From Methanobrevibacter sp. (GTDB lineage: Archaea > Methanobacteriota > Methanobacteria > Methanobacteriales > Methanobacteriaceae): DNA of 40,379 nt. This document shows positions 16,978 to 25,706 of this stretch, piece by piece. The notes beneath the pieces are model-generated. The model was not told the origin of the DNA, did not search any database, and was given only the letters and a program-made list of their open reading frames with translations. The DNA is taken from positions 1 through 40,379 of the forward strand of contig JADLKP010000003.1 in the NCBI GenBank assembly GCA_016838945.1. The letters run 5' to 3'. Each line of letters begins with the position of its first letter. The first letter of the stretch is position 1. Made by a program: the position numbers and the translations under genes.

Positions 16978-17061
16978 AAAACCCCTGTCCAAATAAATAC
17001 TTATAATTATTCTTCATTCTTTCTAGCTAAATTATCACTTCTATCTTTTAATGAAAATGAT

Positions 17062-18096
17062 CTATTTTTCAATTCTTTCATAAGGGAAATATTCAAAATT
17101 ATGTTTTTTTACCTCTTCAATGACCTTCTCACGTTCCTCAGGATATTCCCTCAAATATCTCTGCATGAATCCTGATTGGCCTCTCATCAGGATTCTTAAA
17201 AACTTTTTATATTCCTTATCACTCTTTTTGACATTTAAATAACTTTCATTAATATCATCCATGACTTTTAAACGATCCAATACATTGAATTGGAAAGAAT
17301 ATTCCTGTCTTGAAATTGAACCTGACCTTCTAATCCTATAGTAAATGGCCTCTTCTGATTTGTCTACAAAATAAAACTCAAAATGATGCTTAGGATATAG
17401 CCTGGCATAATAAGAAACATCCACACCATTATTGATATTTGGATTGAAGTCCGTTGCCTTAACAGCCATTGTAGGAAGAATTTTGGCAGTGGTTATAATG
17501 CAAAGATCCGCCATGATGGATGGAGCACCTTCAACCACTCCAGAATCATTCATGTCAAAAGGAACAAGAAAAGACTCAATCTCTTCACCGGTTTCCTCAT
17601 CAATATCTATAAAATTAGACATTACAACCCTATTTGGCCCTATATGATTATAAAGAACCTCCAAATATTTTTCACTGATGAAGTCATCATCATCGAGAAA
17701 ACCAATATATTCCCTTTTAGCTATTCTTTTTCCAATATTTCTTGCATTGCACACTCCAGCCTCATTGGTATAAGTTAATGTAATGTTCATGTCTTGATTG
17801 TTTTTGGTGAAATCTGTTAATATGTCCATTGTGGAATCCATTACACCATTTACAACAAATATTACTTCAAACAGGTCTTTTGATAGAGTTTGCTTTTCTA
17901 AAGAATTCAAAATAGGAAGAATATGATTTTCTCCTTTATAACTAGGAATGACTACACTGATTCCCTTTTCCAATTCAGGAGACAATTCATTAATCTCATC
18001 CTTTAATTTCTTATTTTCCTTCTTTAATTGGCTTGTCTTATCTTTGTAATAATTATATTGATTACTTTTAGATAAAATTGAATTCTTTAATGACAT
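17062..18096 (-). CDS. GT2 glycosyltransferase with N-terminal coiled coil
   Basis: The 344-residue protein starts with a short charged coiled coil (about 15-45), unlike its neighbours, which carry theirs at the C-terminus. The GT2 domain follows: ISVVIPSYKGENHIL at 46-60, VVNGVMDSTMDIL in place of the usual DDGS loop near 81-93, EAGVCNARNIGKR, and the metal-binding FLDDDDFI at 133-140. AGGTGA precedes the ATG. The gene starts 15 bp after the stop of the upstream GT2 gene, so the two are certainly co-transcribed. Donor and acceptor cannot be predicted. Confidence 0.85.
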   Translation of the reverse strand: MSLKNSILSKSNQYNYYKDKTSQLKKENKKLKDEINELSPELEKGISVVIPSYKGENHILPILNSLEKQTLSKDLFEVIFVVNGVMDSTMDILTDFTKNNQDMNITLTYTNEAGVCNARNIGKRIAKREYIGFLDDDDFISEKYLEVLYNHIGPNRVVMSNFIDIDEETGEEIESFLVPFDMNDSGVVEGAPSIMADLCIITTAKILPTMAVKATDFNPNINNGVDVSYYARLYPKHHFEFYFVDKSEEAIYYRIRRSGSISRQEYSFQFNVLDRLKVMDDINESYLNVKKSDKEYKKFLRILMRGQSGFMQRYLREYPEEREKVIEEVKKHNFEYFPYERIEK

Positions 18097-18111
18097 TTTT
18101 CACCTGAACTA

Positions 18112-19236
18112 TTATTTTAATTTCCTAAGAGGCTTAGTAATTTTCCAAGACTTAGAGTTTAAGATTTCTTTATTCTTATCTTTAGCCTTATCCAAGTCCT
18201 TTTTAAGCTTCTTGTTTTCATTGCTTAAATCCTTGTTTTTCTTGGATAAGCTATTTACCTTTTTCTCCAATTCATAAATTTCCATTTTATAATTATAAGC
18301 TTCAAGAGAATCTGAATTTAAAATGGTTTCGGCCTTGAACCTGACATTTTTAGCAAGCAAATCATTATTTAAGTCTATGCCAGTTAATCTTTCCTTGGCT
18401 AAATCAAAGTATTCTTCAGGCCTGTCACGTATTTCATAAGTGACCCTGTTTATTACAAAATAATCAAATTCCTTTTTAAATTCCTCAAACAAACCCTCTT
18501 CCTTTAAAAAGTCCTCTATAATATCGATTATATAAAAAATGTCTTTATACCTTTTCAAACGCTTGTTTGAAATGGAATTTGGATTGTCTGTTCTATAATG
18601 GTATAGATATTCTGGAACAAATGATATTTTAGAGGCCTTAAGGATTGTCTTAACATGAAATGGAACATCATTATGATTTAAATTTTCAGGAAATGAAAAA
18701 TAATCCTTGCTATCTAAAAATTCTCTCCTGTATAATTTGTACCAAGGTGCAAATGGACCTTTAAAAGCGATTTTCTTATAATCATAGACATTAAACGTAA
18801 AATTGTTATAATCCTCATTGGGGAACTGTTTTTCCATATCAAGGTCTATATATTCAAAGAATTTATCATCCCTATACTGCTCGTATCTAAAAAGAACAAT
18901 GTCTGAATCGTTGCCTATTGCATTGGAGAAAGCTTTTTCCAATCCATCTTCAACTAAATAGTCATCTGCATCAAAAAAGTAAATATAATCCCCTGAAGCC
19001 ATATCCATAGCTTTGTTTCTTGCAATGCTTGATCCTTGATTTTCCTGACTATAAACGCAAAGGCGGGAATCTGAAGACTCCATTTCTCTTAAAATATTTA
19101 AGGTATTGTCACTGGAACCATCATCAATGGCAATAACTTCAATATCCTTAAAACTTTGATTTAAAATGCTCATAACTGATTCTTCAATATATTCTTCACA
19201 ATTGTACACAGGTATGATAACTGATATTTTAGTCAT
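18112..19236 (-). CDS. GT2 glycosyltransferase with coiled-coil/SWK tail
   Basis: First gene of the operon. The 374-residue protein has a classic GT2 catalytic domain: ISVIIPVYNCEEYIEESV at 4-21, IAIDDGSSDNTL at 36-46, QGSSIARNKAMD, and FFDADDYL at 87-94. Residues about 315-360 are coiled coil, and the protein ends LNSKSWKITKPLRKLK. GGGA precedes the ATG. The promoter lies in the 337-bp divergent gap shared with purE, where a perfect inverted repeat overlaps the TATA candidate. Confidence 0.87.
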   Translation of the reverse strand: MTKISVIIPVYNCEEYIEESVMSILNQSFKDIEVIAIDDGSSDNTLNILREMESSDSRLCVYSQENQGSSIARNKAMDMASGDYIYFFDADDYLVEDGLEKAFSNAIGNDSDIVLFRYEQYRDDKFFEYIDLDMEKQFPNEDYNNFTFNVYDYKKIAFKGPFAPWYKLYRREFLDSKDYFSFPENLNHNDVPFHVKTILKASKISFVPEYLYHYRTDNPNSISNKRLKRYKDIFYIIDIIEDFLKEEGLFEEFKKEFDYFVINRVTYEIRDRPEEYFDLAKERLTGIDLNNDLLAKNVRFKAETILNSDSLEAYNYKMEIYELEKKVNSLSKKNKDLSNENKKLKKDLDKAKDKNKEILNSKSWKITKPLRKLK

Positions 19237-19573
19237 ATAAATCCCAAATAGTTCTTAAATTGAATGATTAACATATAAATTAAAAATCTATACTATTTAT
19301 AGATTTAATTAGATTATTATTTAAATATTGTTGAATTTCAATAAGATTTAAAAATCAATCCTTTTTTAAAAGAAATGGAATTAAAGAAAAACGTCCTTTT
19401 TTATTAAATATTATATAATAGTATCAATAAATATTAAAACATATTGTAAACTTTTGTAAATGAACTTTTGTAAAAAAAGTTTAAGCAAAAAGAACATATT
19501 AAAATTTTAAATTTTATAAAAAATCTCATAATTAAAAAGGCTAAAAATAATTAAAGGGGATTGGGAGGATTAA
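19237..19573. other. Divergent intergenic region, GT operon / purE
   Basis: This 337-bp AT-rich gap holds both divergent promoters and no gene. Visible are the inverted repeat with TATA at 19284-19306 (GT operon), a close direct repeat AACTTTTGTAAA (about 19449 and 19463), and a TATA-like TTTATAAA at about 19514-19521 placed for purE transcription. A strong GGGAGG binding site precedes the purE ATG. Confidence 0.6.
19284..19306 (-). promoter_or_regulatory. Inverted repeat overlapping the GT operon TATA box
   Basis: AAATCTATA-N5-TATAGATTT is a perfect 9-base inverted repeat about 48 bases before the operon start codon. On the minus strand its centre reads CTATAAATAG, a good TATA box. A dimeric regulator bound here would block TBP, so it is a candidate operator for the glycosyltransferase operon. 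Confidence 0.5.
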
Positions 19574-20578
19574 ATGATTCCAAAAGTAATGATAATTCTT
19601 GGAAGCGGATCTGATAAGGACATAGCAATGAAAGCTATTAAAATATTGGAAAAGCTCCAAATTTCATATAGTATAAAAGTTGCATCAGCACATAGAACCC
19701 ATGACAAAGTTAAAAAATTGGTTATAGATGCAACAAAAGAAGGTGTAGAAGTATTCATAGGAATTGCAGGATTGGCAGCTCACCTACCTGGTGCAATAGC
19801 TGCATACACCCACAGACCAGTTATTGGGGTTCCTGTTGATGGTGCAGTTGGTGGTCTTGATGCATTATATGCATGTGTGCAAATGCCCTTCCCTACAGCT
19901 GTAACTACCGTTGGAATCAATAGAGGAGATAATGCTGCAATACTTGCAGGGCAAATCATCGCAAGTTATGACGAAGCTGTTGCAGAAAGAATATCAGACC
20001 TTCGTGTTGAATATCAGAAAAAAGTTGAAAAAGGGGAAAAGGAAATTATAGAAAGCATTGAAGGTGAATTTTTCCAAAAAGACTTTTTAGCTGAAGAAAA
20101 TTATGAAAAAATCGAATTTGAGGAATTGGATGATACACCTGATGTAATGATACTTGCAGGAAGCTATTCAGATATGGAAATAGCTAAAAATGTGGCCATA
20201 TTACTTGAAAGAATGCAGATAGACTACAAACTTGATTATATTTCTCCAATAAGACATGCTAAGGACTTTGAATCTTACATGAGCAAAAGAAACAATGCAA
20301 AGTTATTCATAGCTATCAGTGGATTATCTGCTCTTGTAGCAGGATCTGTTGTTGCCCTTACCGAAAAGCCTGTAATAGGAGTTCCATGCTCTAAGAAATT
20401 AGAGGGCCAAGATGCTCTACTTACAATGGCAAACATGCCTCCAGGAGTACCTGTAGGAACAGTTGGAATCGATAATGGAAGAAATGCAGCAATTGTTGCA
20501 GGTGAAATCCTTGGAATATCCAATAAAAACATTGAAGGAAACCTAAAATGGATTAAATACAAAAATGCGGATTTATAA
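19574..20578 (+). CDS. purE: Two-domain PurE, N5-CAIR mutase type
   Basis: The 334-residue protein is two PurE domains in tandem, acting in purine synthesis at the carboxyaminoimidazole ribotide step. Domain 1 (about 1-155) is canonical: ILGSGSDKDIAMKA, the catalytic SAHRTHDKV, GIAGLAAHLPG, and GVPVDGAVGGLDALYACVQMP. Domain 2 (about 185-330) keeps the fold (ILAGSYSDMEIAKN, ISGLSALVAG, GVPCSKKLEGQDALLTMANMP) but has SPIRHA where the catalytic SAHR should be, so it is probably structural. Fused double PurE proteins are known from methanogens. GGGAGG precedes the ATG. The UbiD-family gene follows within 28 bp, suggesting co-transcription. Confidence 0.95.
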   Translation: MIPKVMIILGSGSDKDIAMKAIKILEKLQISYSIKVASAHRTHDKVKKLVIDATKEGVEVFIGIAGLAAHLPGAIAAYTHRPVIGVPVDGAVGGLDALYACVQMPFPTAVTTVGINRGDNAAILAGQIIASYDEAVAERISDLRVEYQKKVEKGEKEIIESIEGEFFQKDFLAEENYEKIEFEELDDTPDVMILAGSYSDMEIAKNVAILLERMQIDYKLDYISPIRHAKDFESYMSKRNNAKLFIAISGLSALVAGSVVALTEKPVIGVPCSKKLEGQDALLTMANMPPGVPVGTVGIDNGRNAAIVAGEILGISNKNIEGNLKWIKYKNADL

Positions 20579-20605
20579 CAATTATAAAAATCTCCTATAA
20601 GAATA

Positions 20606-21898
20606 ATGACAAATAAAATGATGAGTGGTTTTATGACTAAAGATATTATTAATGTGATTCAAATTGATAAAGAGGTAGATGCAGAATATGAAGCTGCAAA
20701 AATACTTCGTGAATACCCAAAGGAAACTGTAATGTTAAATAATGTGAAAGGATACGATATTCCTGTAGTGTCTGGAATATGCAATACCAGAGAGAAAATA
20801 GCTCAATCCCTCGGTTGTCAGGTTGATGAGATACTTTATAAAATTATTGATGGAATGAACAATCCTACCCCAGTCACAAAATTCATTGACTTGAAGGATG
20901 AATACAATAGCAAAAGAGTGGATTTAGGTAAAATCCCTATTCTAACTCATTATAAACGTGATGGGGGAGCATATATAACTGCAGGAGTTGTATTCGCTAA
21001 AGATCCTGAAACAGGTATTCAAAACGCTTCAATTCATAGAATGCTGGTTCTTGAAAAGAACAAATTGGCTATTCGTATCGTGCCAAGAAACCTTTATACC
21101 TATTTCCAAAAGGCAAAGGATATGGGCAAAGACTTGGACATTTCAATAGCTATTGGTATGGAACCTTCCATTCTTCTTGCTTGTACAACTTCAATACCAA
21201 TAGATGCTGATGAGATGGAAGTTGCAAACAGATTCAAAGATGGAAACCTTGAACTTGTAAGCTGTAAAAATGGTATTAAAGTTCCAGAGGCCGACATAAT
21301 CTTCGAAGGAAAAATCCTAATAGATGAAACCGCTCCTGAAGGTCCATTTGTAGACTTGACCGACACTTATGATTATGTGAGAGAGGAACCTGTAATAAAA
21401 TTAAGCAAGATGTACATTAAAAAGGAAAATCCAATGTACCATGCAATCTTGCCTGCAGGATTCGAGCATAAATTGCTTCAAGGTATGCCACAGGAACCAA
21501 GAATATTCTCTGCAGTGAAAAATACCGTTCCTACCGTACAGAATGTAGTGCTAACAGAAGGAGGCTGCTGTTGGTTACATGCAGCTGTTTCAGTTAAAAA
21601 GCAGACTGAAGGAGATGGAAAAAACATAATTATGGCTGCACTTGCTGCACATCCATCATTAAAGCATGTGGTGGTTGTAGATGAAGATGTGAACATTTTC
21701 GACCCACAGGATATTGAATATGCAATAGCCACAAGAGTTAAAGGTGATGATGATATAATTATCGTGCCTAAAGCAAGAGGTTCCTCTTTAGATCCAAAAG
21801 CTTCTGAAATTGATGGAACAACCACTAAAGTTGGTGTGGATGCTACCAAATCAATTTTAGAGCCTGAAAAATTCGAAAGAGTTAGTTTTAGTGAATAA
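20606..21898 (+). CDS. UbiD-family prenyl-FMN decarboxylase
   Basis: The 430-residue protein is a UbiD-type decarboxylase that would use prenylated FMN. Recognisable parts are the N-terminal [85 protein letters not shown] (active-site Glu region), and the C-terminal [22 protein letters not shown]. In archaea, UbiD relatives include the anhydromevalonate-phosphate decarboxylase of the modified mevalonate pathway; this is a reasonable but unproven assignment. No strong ribosome binding site precedes the ATG at 20606. An in-frame ATG at 20633, behind GTGG, is an equally possible start giving 421 residues. Confidence 0.88.
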   Translation: MTNKMMSGFMTKDIINVIQIDKEVDAEYEAAKILREYPKETVMLNNVKGYDIPVVSGICNTREKIAQSLGCQVDEILYKIIDGMNNPTPVTKFIDLKDEYNSKRVDLGKIPILTHYKRDGGAYITAGVVFAKDPETGIQNASIHRMLVLEKNKLAIRIVPRNLYTYFQKAKDMGKDLDISIAIGMEPSILLACTTSIPIDADEMEVANRFKDGNLELVSCKNGIKVPEADIIFEGKILIDETAPEGPFVDLTDTYDYVREEPVIKLSKMYIKKENPMYHAILPAGFEHKLLQGMPQEPRIFSAVKNTVPTVQNVVLTEGGCCWLHAAVSVKKQTEGDGKNIIMAALAAHPSLKHVVVVDEDVNIFDPQDIEYAIATRVKGDDDIIIVPKARGSSLDPKASEIDGTTTKVGVDATKSILEPEKFERVSFSE

Positions 21899-21939
21899 AT
21901 AATGTTTAAATTAATTGTTAAATTGTTAGTTTTAGTGAA
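21881..21939. repeat. Direct repeat over a gene end, period 44
   Basis: GTTAGTTTTAGTGAA occurs at 21881-21895, coding the last residues of the UbiD-family protein, and again at 21925-21939, after its stop. The same 44-bp period is seen at the end of the GT2-TagF gene. Confidence 0.7.
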
Positions 21940-21995
21940 AATTATATTTCTAATTAATGTATATGTGAACCTTGTGATATTTATTAGGTGAAATA

Positions 21996-22964
21996 ATGGA
22001 AAAAGTAGGTGTTATAGGAGCTGGAAGTTTAGGAACTGCCCTAGCTCAAACAATTTCTGAAAATGTTGAAGAGGTTTATTTGCATCTAAGGAGAGAGGAG
22101 ATAAAAGATGCGATAAATGAAACCGGATACAACAGCGAGTACTATCCCAATACAAAATTGAAGGACAATATAATTGCAACTACTGACTTGAATGATTTGA
22201 AAGATTGCACTATCATATTTTTAGCAATACCATCATCTGCCTTTAGAACATGCCTAGAAAGTCTAAAAGGATTGGTTAAAGATGATGTGATCCTTGTTAC
22301 AACTGCAAAGGGAATAGAATATCCTTCATTGAAAAGCATGGGTAAAATCATAGAGGAATACTTTGATGATAACTATGTAGCATTGTCTGGACCTAATTTT
22401 GCATCTGAAATAGTATTGAACCTTGCAACAGTTTCAAACATTGCATCAAAAAGCAGTGAAAATTCTAAAAGAGTTAAATCCGTATTGGCAACTCCACAGT
22501 TTAAGGTAAAAATCATCGATGATGTCATCGGCCTTGAAATTTGCGGTGTCGTTAAAAACATCAATGCAATAGCTAATGGTATCTGTGAAGGAATGAATAT
22601 CAATGAAAATGCAAGATTTGCTGTTTTGACAAAAGGCTTTGACGAGACAAAAAATATCCTAGGAAAAATTGGAGGCCAGGAATCCACTGCCGGAGAGTAT
22701 TGTGGATTTGGAGATCTGGTAATGACTTCAACATCTCTGGAAAGTAGAAATCATACACTTGGTATGCTATACGGTCAAAGACTTATAGTTGATGAAAAGG
22801 CAAGTGGAATAGTCTTTGAAGGTAAAAATTCAATTATGGCAATAAAGGACATTTGCGACAAAAACAATATTGAAAGCGTTACAGTCAATTTCGTTTATGA
22901 TGTTATCGTTAGGCAGATAAAACCAACAATAGCTTTTAACAGCTTATGGGAAAAAATAGAATAA
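21996..22964 (+). CDS. gpsA: NAD(P)-dependent sn-glycerol-3-phosphate dehydrogenase
   Basis: The 322-residue protein is a GpsA-type dehydrogenase that interconverts dihydroxyacetone phosphate and sn-glycerol-3-phosphate. Seen are the Rossmann GVIGAGSLGTALA at 4-16, TTAKGIE, LSGPNFASEI, the catalytic-lysine segment VVKNINAIANGICEGMN, and GFGDLVMTSTSLESRNHTLG. Length is normal. Archaeal membrane lipids are built on the opposite isomer made by the unrelated EgsA enzyme, so GpsA here probably feeds another pathway. The adjacent TagF-like genes point to a glycerophosphate polymer. AGGTGA precedes the ATG, and the GT2-TagF fusion gene starts 28 bp after its stop. Confidence 0.92.
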   Translation: MEKVGVIGAGSLGTALAQTISENVEEVYLHLRREEIKDAINETGYNSEYYPNTKLKDNIIATTDLNDLKDCTIIFLAIPSSAFRTCLESLKGLVKDDVILVTTAKGIEYPSLKSMGKIIEEYFDDNYVALSGPNFASEIVLNLATVSNIASKSSENSKRVKSVLATPQFKVKIIDDVIGLEICGVVKNINAIANGICEGMNINENARFAVLTKGFDETKNILGKIGGQESTAGEYCGFGDLVMTSTSLESRNHTLGMLYGQRLIVDEKASGIVFEGKNSIMAIKDICDKNNIESVTVNFVYDVIVRQIKPTIAFNSLWEKIE

Positions 22965-22992
22965 AGTTAGAGTTAAAGAAAGGAGAAATTAT

Positions 22993-25617
22993 ATGGTTAA
23001 ATTTTCAATAGTCATTCCTGTTTATAATTCTGGAAAATATCTTAAGGAATGTTTAGACAGCATCATAAACCAAACATTTAAGGATATTGAAATAATCTGT
23101 ATAGATGATGGCTCTACAGACAATTCCCTAAGCATATTAAAGGCATATGAAGAAAAGGACAATCGCATCAAAGTTTATTCTCTAGAAAACAAGGGAGTGG
23201 GTGCAGCAAGAAACTATGGTATGGAACTTGCTAAAGGAGAATACATCAACTTTCTCGACAGTGACGATAAATTATCATCCAATGCTTTAAAGGCTGTGAA
23301 CAAATTCTTTGAAAACAATGAAGACATTGATGTTATTGCCATACCTATACTCTTTTTCAGTGAATACAATCATGAACTAAACTATAAATTCAATTTGGAA
23401 GAGGATTCAAGAGCAATAGACTTGAATAAAAACTATGAAGCTATTCAGGCATCTGTAAGTTCTTCCTTTATTAAAGCTGATTCCATAGGAGATTTAAGAT
23501 TCAATGAAGAATTATCCTACAATGAAGATTTGATATTCATCAATAAGCTTCTGCTTGAAACCAAGAAAATAGGCTTGGTTAAAGATGCAGCATACTTCTT
23601 TAGAAGAGGCAATGAAAACTCATTGACAAACACTGCAAAGGGCAGAAAGAAATTTTTTGTCTACAGATTAAAATGTTTAAGGGAACTTATCGATTATGCA
23701 TTAGAAAAAGATGGTGCTGTTCCTAAATTCATACAAGGCATAATTACATACAGTCTAAAGTCATTTGAATCCATAGCTGATTTACCTGAAATTTTATCAA
23801 AGGAAGAAATTGATGAATTTTGGGAAATCCTATACGATGTTTTGGATTACATTGATGAAGACATTCTTACACACCCCCAAATAATCGGTCCAAAAATAGA
23901 TTATTTCGGTGATTTCCTGGTTTACTTAAAAAATAGAAGGGATTTCCGTATTGAAAAAGATGAAGAAAACTTCACTTGCTTGAAAACAGGTAATTATACA
24001 ATCAATAGACTTGAAAAACATAGAATATTCTTTGACATTATAGAACTTAAAGATGGATTTTTAAACCTATGTGGAAATTATGTCAGCTCTTGCAAAAAGG
24101 ATGTTTTAAGTATAGAAGCAATTAAAGTTCATAAAGGTAAAAAAGAAAGGTTTATTGGAAAATATGTTGAATATCCTAAAACCCCTCGTGAAACAAGAAG
24201 ATTGCTAGGTATTGACTGGAGATTTGACTATGGTTTTGAATTCAAGATACCTATTGACAAAAAAGGAGAAACAAAAATCAATTTCCATATGATTCTTGAT
24301 GAAGATGGCAATAAGGTGCTTATGAAAAACAATATCACATTCAGGAAATTTGCAGAAATATCAAGATTCAGCCATTACTACATTAGAAATTCACAATTAT
24401 TGGCTGCTGTTAACAACTCTTTCCTTATAATGCCATATAGTGCTAAAAAGGCCTTGCGTTATGAATTGACATCTATAAAATCCATGCTTATCAAAAGACC
24501 TAAATACTGGGTAAGGTCAATTTCCTACAGATTATTGTACTTGCTGTCCAGGCCAATAATGAAAAACAAAAAAATCTATTTATTTATGGATAGAAGAGAC
24601 AACACAGGAGACAATGGAGAGCATTTATTCAGATATGCTGCAGATCAAAATGATGGAATTTCAAAATATTTCGCATTGGAAAAGGATTGCAAAGAATTTA
24701 AAAAGCTTAAAAAGGAATATGGAAAGAAAATTCTTAGTTTTGGTTCAGTTAAACATAAATTTATCTACATGTTTACAGAAAAGGTAATCTCTTCACAGGG
24801 TTATAAAAATCATTTGAATCCCTTTGCAGACCTAAATCTAAAATTGGTTCAGGGCATTTCCTCTCCACCTGTTTATTTCCTGCAGCATGGTGTCGGTAAG
24901 TATGATATGCGAAGTTGGCTTAGAAAGTATGACATTAACTTTTCACTCATATTGACAGTTTCAGACTTGGATCAGGAGGCCTTTGTCAAAACATACAATT
25001 ATGATGAGGAAATCATTCAGGAATTGGGTTTTCCAAGATTTGACAATTTGACAAATGAAAACCTTAAAAAGGAAATAGTAGTCATACCTACTTGGAGAAA
25101 GGGAATCAGAGATGAAGAAGACTTTTTAAGTTCTGAATACTTTATGAGATGGAATAATTTATTGAATGATGAGAGATTGATTGAATCTGCCAATGAAAAG
25201 GGTTATAAAATTGTTTTCAAGCCTCATCCAAATTCAATGAAATTTTTGCATTTGTTCAATACTGACAATGTGGAAGTTGATACATATAGAAGATTCCATG
25301 ATATCTTATGTGAATCTGCCTTAATGATTACTGATTATTCATCTGTCAATTTTGATTTCGCATACCTTAAAAAGCCAATAATCTATTATCAATATGGAAA
25401 TGATTACCACTTTGAAGGAGATTCCTTAATTGATGACGATAAAAGTACTTTTGGTGCCATTGAAAAAGATGAAGATGAATTGATTGATAAAGCCATTGAA
25501 TATATTGATAACGATTGTAAAATGGAAGAGGAATATATTGAAAAGGTTGATGGATTCTTTAAATATACTGATAAAAACAATTGCAAGCGTGTTTATGATT
25601 GGATCTTAAAACACTAA
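22993..25617 (+). CDS. GT2-TagF bifunctional glycosyltransferase/glycerophosphotransferase
   Basis: The 874-residue protein fuses two transferases. The GT2 domain occupies about 1-220 (FSIVIPVYNSGKYL, CIDDGSTDNSL, FLDSDDKLS at 88-95). A middle region of about 325-460 (LKTGNYTINRLEKHRIFF, LLGIDWRFDYGFEFKIP) is shared with the GT2 at 13673-15400. Residues about 535-865 are a CDP-glycerol glycerophosphotransferase-like domain: FLQHGVGKYD near 630, IPTWRKGIRD, FKPHPNS and ITDYSSVNFDFAYLKKPIIYY near 779. Known TagB/TagF enzymes move glycerophosphate (or ribitolphosphate) from CDP-polyol to wall teichoic acid at the inner membrane face. GGAG precedes the ATG. It sits directly behind gpsA, the presumed source of its glycerophosphate. 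Confidence 0.88.
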   Translation: MVKFSIVIPVYNSGKYLKECLDSIINQTFKDIEIICIDDGSTDNSLSILKAYEEKDNRIKVYSLENKGVGAARNYGMELAKGEYINFLDSDDKLSSNALKAVNKFFENNEDIDVIAIPILFFSEYNHELNYKFNLEEDSRAIDLNKNYEAIQASVSSSFIKADSIGDLRFNEELSYNEDLIFINKLLLETKKIGLVKDAAYFFRRGNENSLTNTAKGRKKFFVYRLKCLRELIDYALEKDGAVPKFIQGIITYSLKSFESIADLPEILSKEEIDEFWEILYDVLDYIDEDILTHPQIIGPKIDYFGDFLVYLKNRRDFRIEKDEENFTCLKTGNYTINRLEKHRIFFDIIELKDGFLNLCGNYVSSCKKDVLSIEAIKVHKGKKERFIGKYVEYPKTPRETRRLLGIDWRFDYGFEFKIPIDKKGETKINFHMILDEDGNKVLMKNNITFRKFAEISRFSHYYIRNSQLLAAVNNSFLIMPYSAKKALRYELTSIKSMLIKRPKYWVRSISYRLLYLLSRPIMKNKKIYLFMDRRDNTGDNGEHLFRYAADQNDGISKYFALEKDCKEFKKLKKEYGKKILSFGSVKHKFIYMFTEKVISSQGYKNHLNPFADLNLKLVQGISSPPVYFLQHGVGKYDMRSWLRKYDINFSLILTVSDLDQEAFVKTYNYDEEIIQELGFPRFDNLTNENLKKEIVVIPTWRKGIRDEEDFLSSEYFMRWNNLLNDERLIESANEKGYKIVFKPHPNSMKFLHLFNTDNVEVDTYRRFHDILCESALMITDYSSVNFDFAYLKKPIIYYQYGNDYHFEGDSLIDDDKSTFGAIEKDEDELIDKAIEYIDNDCKMEEEYIEKVDGFFKYTDKNNCKRVYDWILKH

Positions 25618-25690
25618 ATAATTACTAAAAATAAGTGTATGACTGAATCTTAAAACATTGAAAAAAAAATAATAATTACTAAAAATTACT
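25592..25690. repeat. Direct repeat copying a gene 3' end, period 44
   Basis: The last seven codons and stop of the GT2-TagF gene plus about 20 bases (from TATGATTGGATCTTAAAACA, 25594) reappear in diverged form at about 25638 (TATGACTGAATCTTAAAACA). Each is followed by AATAATTACTAAAAAT, the second after a 9-base A-rich insertion. The second copy is noncoding. Confidence 0.75.
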
Positions 25691-25706
25691 TAAAAAGAGG
25701 AATAAA

